DNA from: Methanomicrobium mobile BP
GTDB lineage: Archaea; Halobacteriota; Methanomicrobia; Methanomicrobiales; Methanomicrobiaceae
DNA length: 64,000 nucleotides
Direction of reading: 5' to 3'
NCBI RefSeq assembly: GCF_000711215.1
Contig: NZ_JOMF01000005.1
Location: 186,001-250,000, forward strand
Positions 61,706-64,000 of the stretch are shown one piece after another. Under the pieces are notes generated by a model. That model was not told where the DNA came from, searched no databases, and worked only from the letters and a program-made list of their open reading frames with translations. Position numbers and translations under genes: made by a program. Every line of letters starts with the position of its first letter. The first letter of the stretch is position 1.

Positions 61706-62842
61706 TTACGCCCTCCAGATATCGCCGATGCACCCGATAACAAAATCACGCTGCTCTTTGTTCATCGGCGCATTGTTCTGCTTCTCGTAGAACTCCTCGA
61801 AAAGCTCAAGCGGCGTCCTGTTTTCCACGTCAACGGCGTCGGAAACATCCCTCTGCTCTCTGGTGCGTGCATTGTCGTAGCTTAGTTTCATCAGATTGGG
61901 ATATATGGTCTGCAATTTGCCGAAGGCGTTCACGACGTCGTTTTCGTCGGTCAATACCGCATGTATGTAGTCATCCGTATTCGTACCCGCGTAATTGTCG
62001 CGGGCGGTAAGCTCTTCATAAGTGCCGCGAATCTCGCGGAGATCGCGAAGCGGCTTAAGCGGAATCTCCGAGACCGACACCCCGCCGGCATCCACGTTTA
62101 CGACCGTTATCGATTTATTATGGTCTTTTTCAGAGAACGAATACTTAAGCGGCGTTCCCGAATAACGCACGGTCTCTCTGCCTATCGTCTGCTTTCCGTG
62201 GATATGCCCGAGGGCTACATAATCGAAATCGTCAAAGACGGAGGCATCCACGTTATCCAGCCCGCCGACGCTGACCTCCTCGGAATCGCACCTGACGGCG
62301 CCGGTCACAAACTGGTGGGCAATGAGTATGTTCTTCGCCGATTTGTCCGATTTGTCGAGATCCATGTGGCGAACGGCAACGCGGCAGGCATCCGTGTAAT
62401 CGGCAATCTCTTCGCCCTCGAAGATACCGCGAACGGTCACGGGCTTGACAAACGGCAGCATGTGGATATTCACCGTAATCCCGCCGTCCGTGAGCGTAAA
62501 GCACTTCGCCGCCCCGTCATAGACCGGCGATAGATGGATGCCGGTCGAATCCACAAGCTTGCCGTGATTTGAGAACCGAATCGCCGAATCGTGGTTGCCG
62601 CTGATGGCAAAAACGGGCACCTTCATCGCGGCAAGGCTTATCAGAAAGTCATCCCAAAGCCTCATAGCCTCCTCCGAGGGTATGGATTTGTCGTAGACAT
62701 CCCCGGCAATCAGAACGCCGTTCGGTTTTTCCTCATCGATAATTCCGAGGATCTCTCTCAGAATAAACTCCTGATCCTCGATCATGGAGAACTCGTTCAA
62801 CTTCTTTCCGAGGTGAAGATCCGATATGTGAAACAGTTTCAT
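61706..62842 (-). CDS. sbcD: SbcD-type nuclease (bacterial type)
   Basis: 378 residues. The calcineurin-like phosphoesterase motifs are ISDLHLGKKLNEFSM, IAGDVYDKSIPS, ISGNHDSAIRF and ALGHIHGKQ, in the order of SbcD/Mre11. The C-terminal capping part (IPLKPLRDLREIRGTYEELTA) is characteristic of bacterial SbcD. Its TAA stop is one base upstream of the sbcC start, so the two are translated together. Archaea normally have Mre11-Rad50 with HerA-NurA, none of which is seen here. Confidence 0.93.
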   Translation of the reverse strand: MKLFHISDLHLGKKLNEFSMIEDQEFILREILGIIDEEKPNGVLIAGDVYDKSIPSEEAMRLWDDFLISLAAMKVPVFAISGNHDSAIRFSNHGKLVDSTGIHLSPVYDGAAKCFTLTDGGITVNIHMLPFVKPVTVRGIFEGEEIADYTDACRVAVRHMDLDKSDKSAKNILIAHQFVTGAVRCDSEEVSVGGLDNVDASVFDDFDYVALGHIHGKQTIGRETVRYSGTPLKYSFSEKDHNKSITVVNVDAGGVSVSEIPLKPLRDLREIRGTYEELTARDNYAGTNTDDYIHAVLTDENDVVNAFGKLQTIYPNLMKLSYDNARTREQRDVSDAVDVENRTPLELFEEFYEKQNNAPMNKEQRDFVIGCIGDIWRA

Positions 62843-62872
62843 TTTTCCTCTAATCCATTCGCTTTTTTGGCG

Positions 62873-64000
62873 TCAGTAAGCCATGCTCTCTTTGCGCTTC
62901 ATGAGCGTCTTTATGTCCTTCTCGACCTCAAGCCGCTTTCCCGTATAGGGATCGCAGCCGAGATAGTACATTGCCGCAGACCGCGTCATCGGCGTCGGCG
63001 TAAAAATCTGGAACTGCTTACCCGTCAGCCGATGCCGGGCAAGAAGCCTCTCGGTCTCCTTCGCCTCTTTCCTGCCCTCGCCGGGGTGACCGGCGATGAT
63101 GTAGGGAATCAGATAGATACGCTTATTCTCATCCGCTTTTGCCGCCTCGAACCTGCCTATGAACTCCTCGAAGACGGCGGACGGGGGCTTGTTCATGCAC
63201 CGCAGCACGAAATCCGAGCCGGATTCGGGGGCAATCTTCATCTGCCCCGAGATATAGCGGCTTACTATGGCGTGCAGAAACCTGTCGTCCATGATGCAGG
63301 GATCAAATCTGATGCCGGAATTAATCTGTATCCGCTTTACTCCCGCGATTTTGGACGCCCTGTCGAGAAGTTTCAGGTATTCCCCGGTGCCGGAGACAAG
63401 GTTTCTGCACCCGCGGCCGTCCTTGAGGCAGTCCATCTTCGCACAGCCGTTCGCCGTTTTGCACGAAACCCCGTACATGTTCGCCGAAGGTCCGCCGATA
63501 TCCGTAATCGTGCCGCCGAAGCCCTTCGTCGCCGCTATCTTTTCGACTTCGCGAAGGACGGATTCGCGGCTTCGCGAGACCACCCGCTTTCCCTGATGCC
63601 TTGCAATCGCACAGAATGAGCAGTCCCCGAGGCAGCCGCGGTGCGACGTGACCGATGTCTTAATCATCTCGAATGCGGGCACGTTCCTGAACGACGGATG
63701 AATACGCCGTTCGAAGTCCATGTCGTATATTTCGTCCAGCTGCGTCTGAGTAATCAGCATCCGCGGATACTGCACGATATAGCGTGTGTCCTGCTTCTGA
63801 AGGACAATTTTGCGGTCGTCGTTCTCCTCAAAGAGCACCTGTGCCTTCGCAAACGCTCTTTTATCCGAGGATACCTCCCCGAATGACGGAAGGAGGACGG
63901 CGGCGTTAGGATCGTTGCCGTCCGCGTCATCGCCGGCGGCGCCGGATAACAGCTCCCCGATATCCGCCTCTTTTCTAAGAACGACCGTATTTTCGATGCG
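62873..64000 (-). CDS. YgiQ-family radical SAM protein (N-terminus cut by window edge)
   Basis: The frame is open from base 64000, so the start lies outside the window; about 375 residues are visible. A conserved LPSFGEVSSDKRAFAKAQVLF segment precedes the radical SAM core, where RGCLGDCSFCAIARHQGK supplies the CxxxCxxC for the iron-sulfur cluster. It also has GGTITDIGGPSANMYGV, KIAPESGSD and the terminal FTPTPMTRSAAMYYLG. This is the YgiQ (UPF0313) family, of unknown reaction. It is upstream of sbcD in the same direction, 30 bases away. Confidence 0.9.
   Translation of the reverse strand, partial: RIENTVVLRKEADIGELLSGAAGDDADGNDPNAAVLLPSFGEVSSDKRAFAKAQVLFEENDDRKIVLQKQDTRYIVQYPRMLITQTQLDEIYDMDFERRIHPSFRNVPAFEMIKTSVTSHRGCLGDCSFCAIARHQGKRVVSRSRESVLREVEKIAATKGFGGTITDIGGPSANMYGVSCKTANGCAKMDCLKDGRGCRNLVSGTGEYLKLLDRASKIAGVKRIQINSGIRFDPCIMDDRFLHAIVSRYISGQMKIAPESGSDFVLRCMNKPPSAVFEEFIGRFEAAKADENKRIYLIPYIIAGHPGEGRKEAKETERLLARHRLTGKQFQIFTPTPMTRSAAMYYLGCDPYTGKRLEVEKDIKTLMKRKESMAY

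Noticed and set aside
1-64000. tRNA, rRNA or small RNA genes
   Set aside because: No cloverleaf-like or rRNA-like segment was recognised by eye; short box C/D RNAs cannot be excluded without a covariance-model search.

Overview
The window comes from a methanogenic euryarchaeon, most likely of the order Methanomicrobiales. Evidence: the C-terminus of a methanogenesis marker protein at the left edge, a tetraether lipid synthase (Tes), an MptN-like glutamate ligase, archaeal DnaG primase, CarS, an Sm-like protein, paired NrpR nitrogen repressors, pyruvoyl arginine decarboxylase, archaeal SecF/SecD, TATA-type promoters, and a mixture of leaderless starts and strong GGAGG Shine-Dalgarno starts. 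The genus cannot be fixed from sequence reading alone. I saw no rRNA, tRNA, CRISPR array, transposase or intein.

Layout. 1-5.6 kb: methanogenesis marker end, small unknown proteins, PpiC, then argF-purD-pyrE-carS on the minus strand. 6-12.7 kb: tes, mptN, UPF0058, dnaG, a DUF167 protein, pyrC. 12.7-19.8 kb: AI-2E-type transporter, two regulator-like genes, and a nitrogen block (nrpRII, nrpRI, glnA). 19.8-25 kb: PhoU-like regulator, pdaD, an aminotransferase, and an accessory pair that looks like a Panacea (DUF4065) antitoxin with a PIN-type toxin. 25-33.1 kb: a biotin-centred region with pyruvate carboxylase subunits (pycB-pycA), an ECF biotin transporter (bioY, double ATPase, ecfT) and a BirA with a DNA-binding domain; a textbook BirA operator lies in front of bioY. 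33.2-36.8 kb: rtcB with an overlapping amidotransferase-like gene, archease and small proteins. 37.4-44.4 kb: secF-secD, thioredoxin, class II aldolase, glycosyltransferase, pilin-like protein, winged-helix protein, Sm protein, fructose-1,6-bisphosphatase. 44.6-50 kb: two COG1361-type surface proteins divergent from an RND/MMPL exporter. 50-54.2 kb: an AcpS-type phosphopantetheinyl transferase, PutP and amtB-glnK. 54.2-64 kb: a repeat-rich spacer, a low-GC TPR protein, a Dph6-like ATPase fused to a nucleophile-less amidotransferase domain, bacterial-type SbcC/SbcD, and a YgiQ radical SAM protein cut by the right edge.

Most unusual signals. (1) dnaG and the RND exporter both appear to start at an AUU codon placed 7-8 nt after a strong GGAGG, with no other start codon in a plausible place. 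(2) Short tandem repeats of 9-17 bp fill many spacers; in three unrelated genes (tes, bioY, acpS) the array begins exactly at the last Asp codon plus the stop codon, so every unit repeats the stop region. (3) Several stop codons lie inside perfect hairpins (glnA, secD). (4) There are clear regulatory palindromes at bioY, birA, pycB, the PhoU-like gene and panA, and a shared element upstream of two unrelated loci. (5) amtB has a structured leader with a short upstream reading frame ending in an ATGA overlap.
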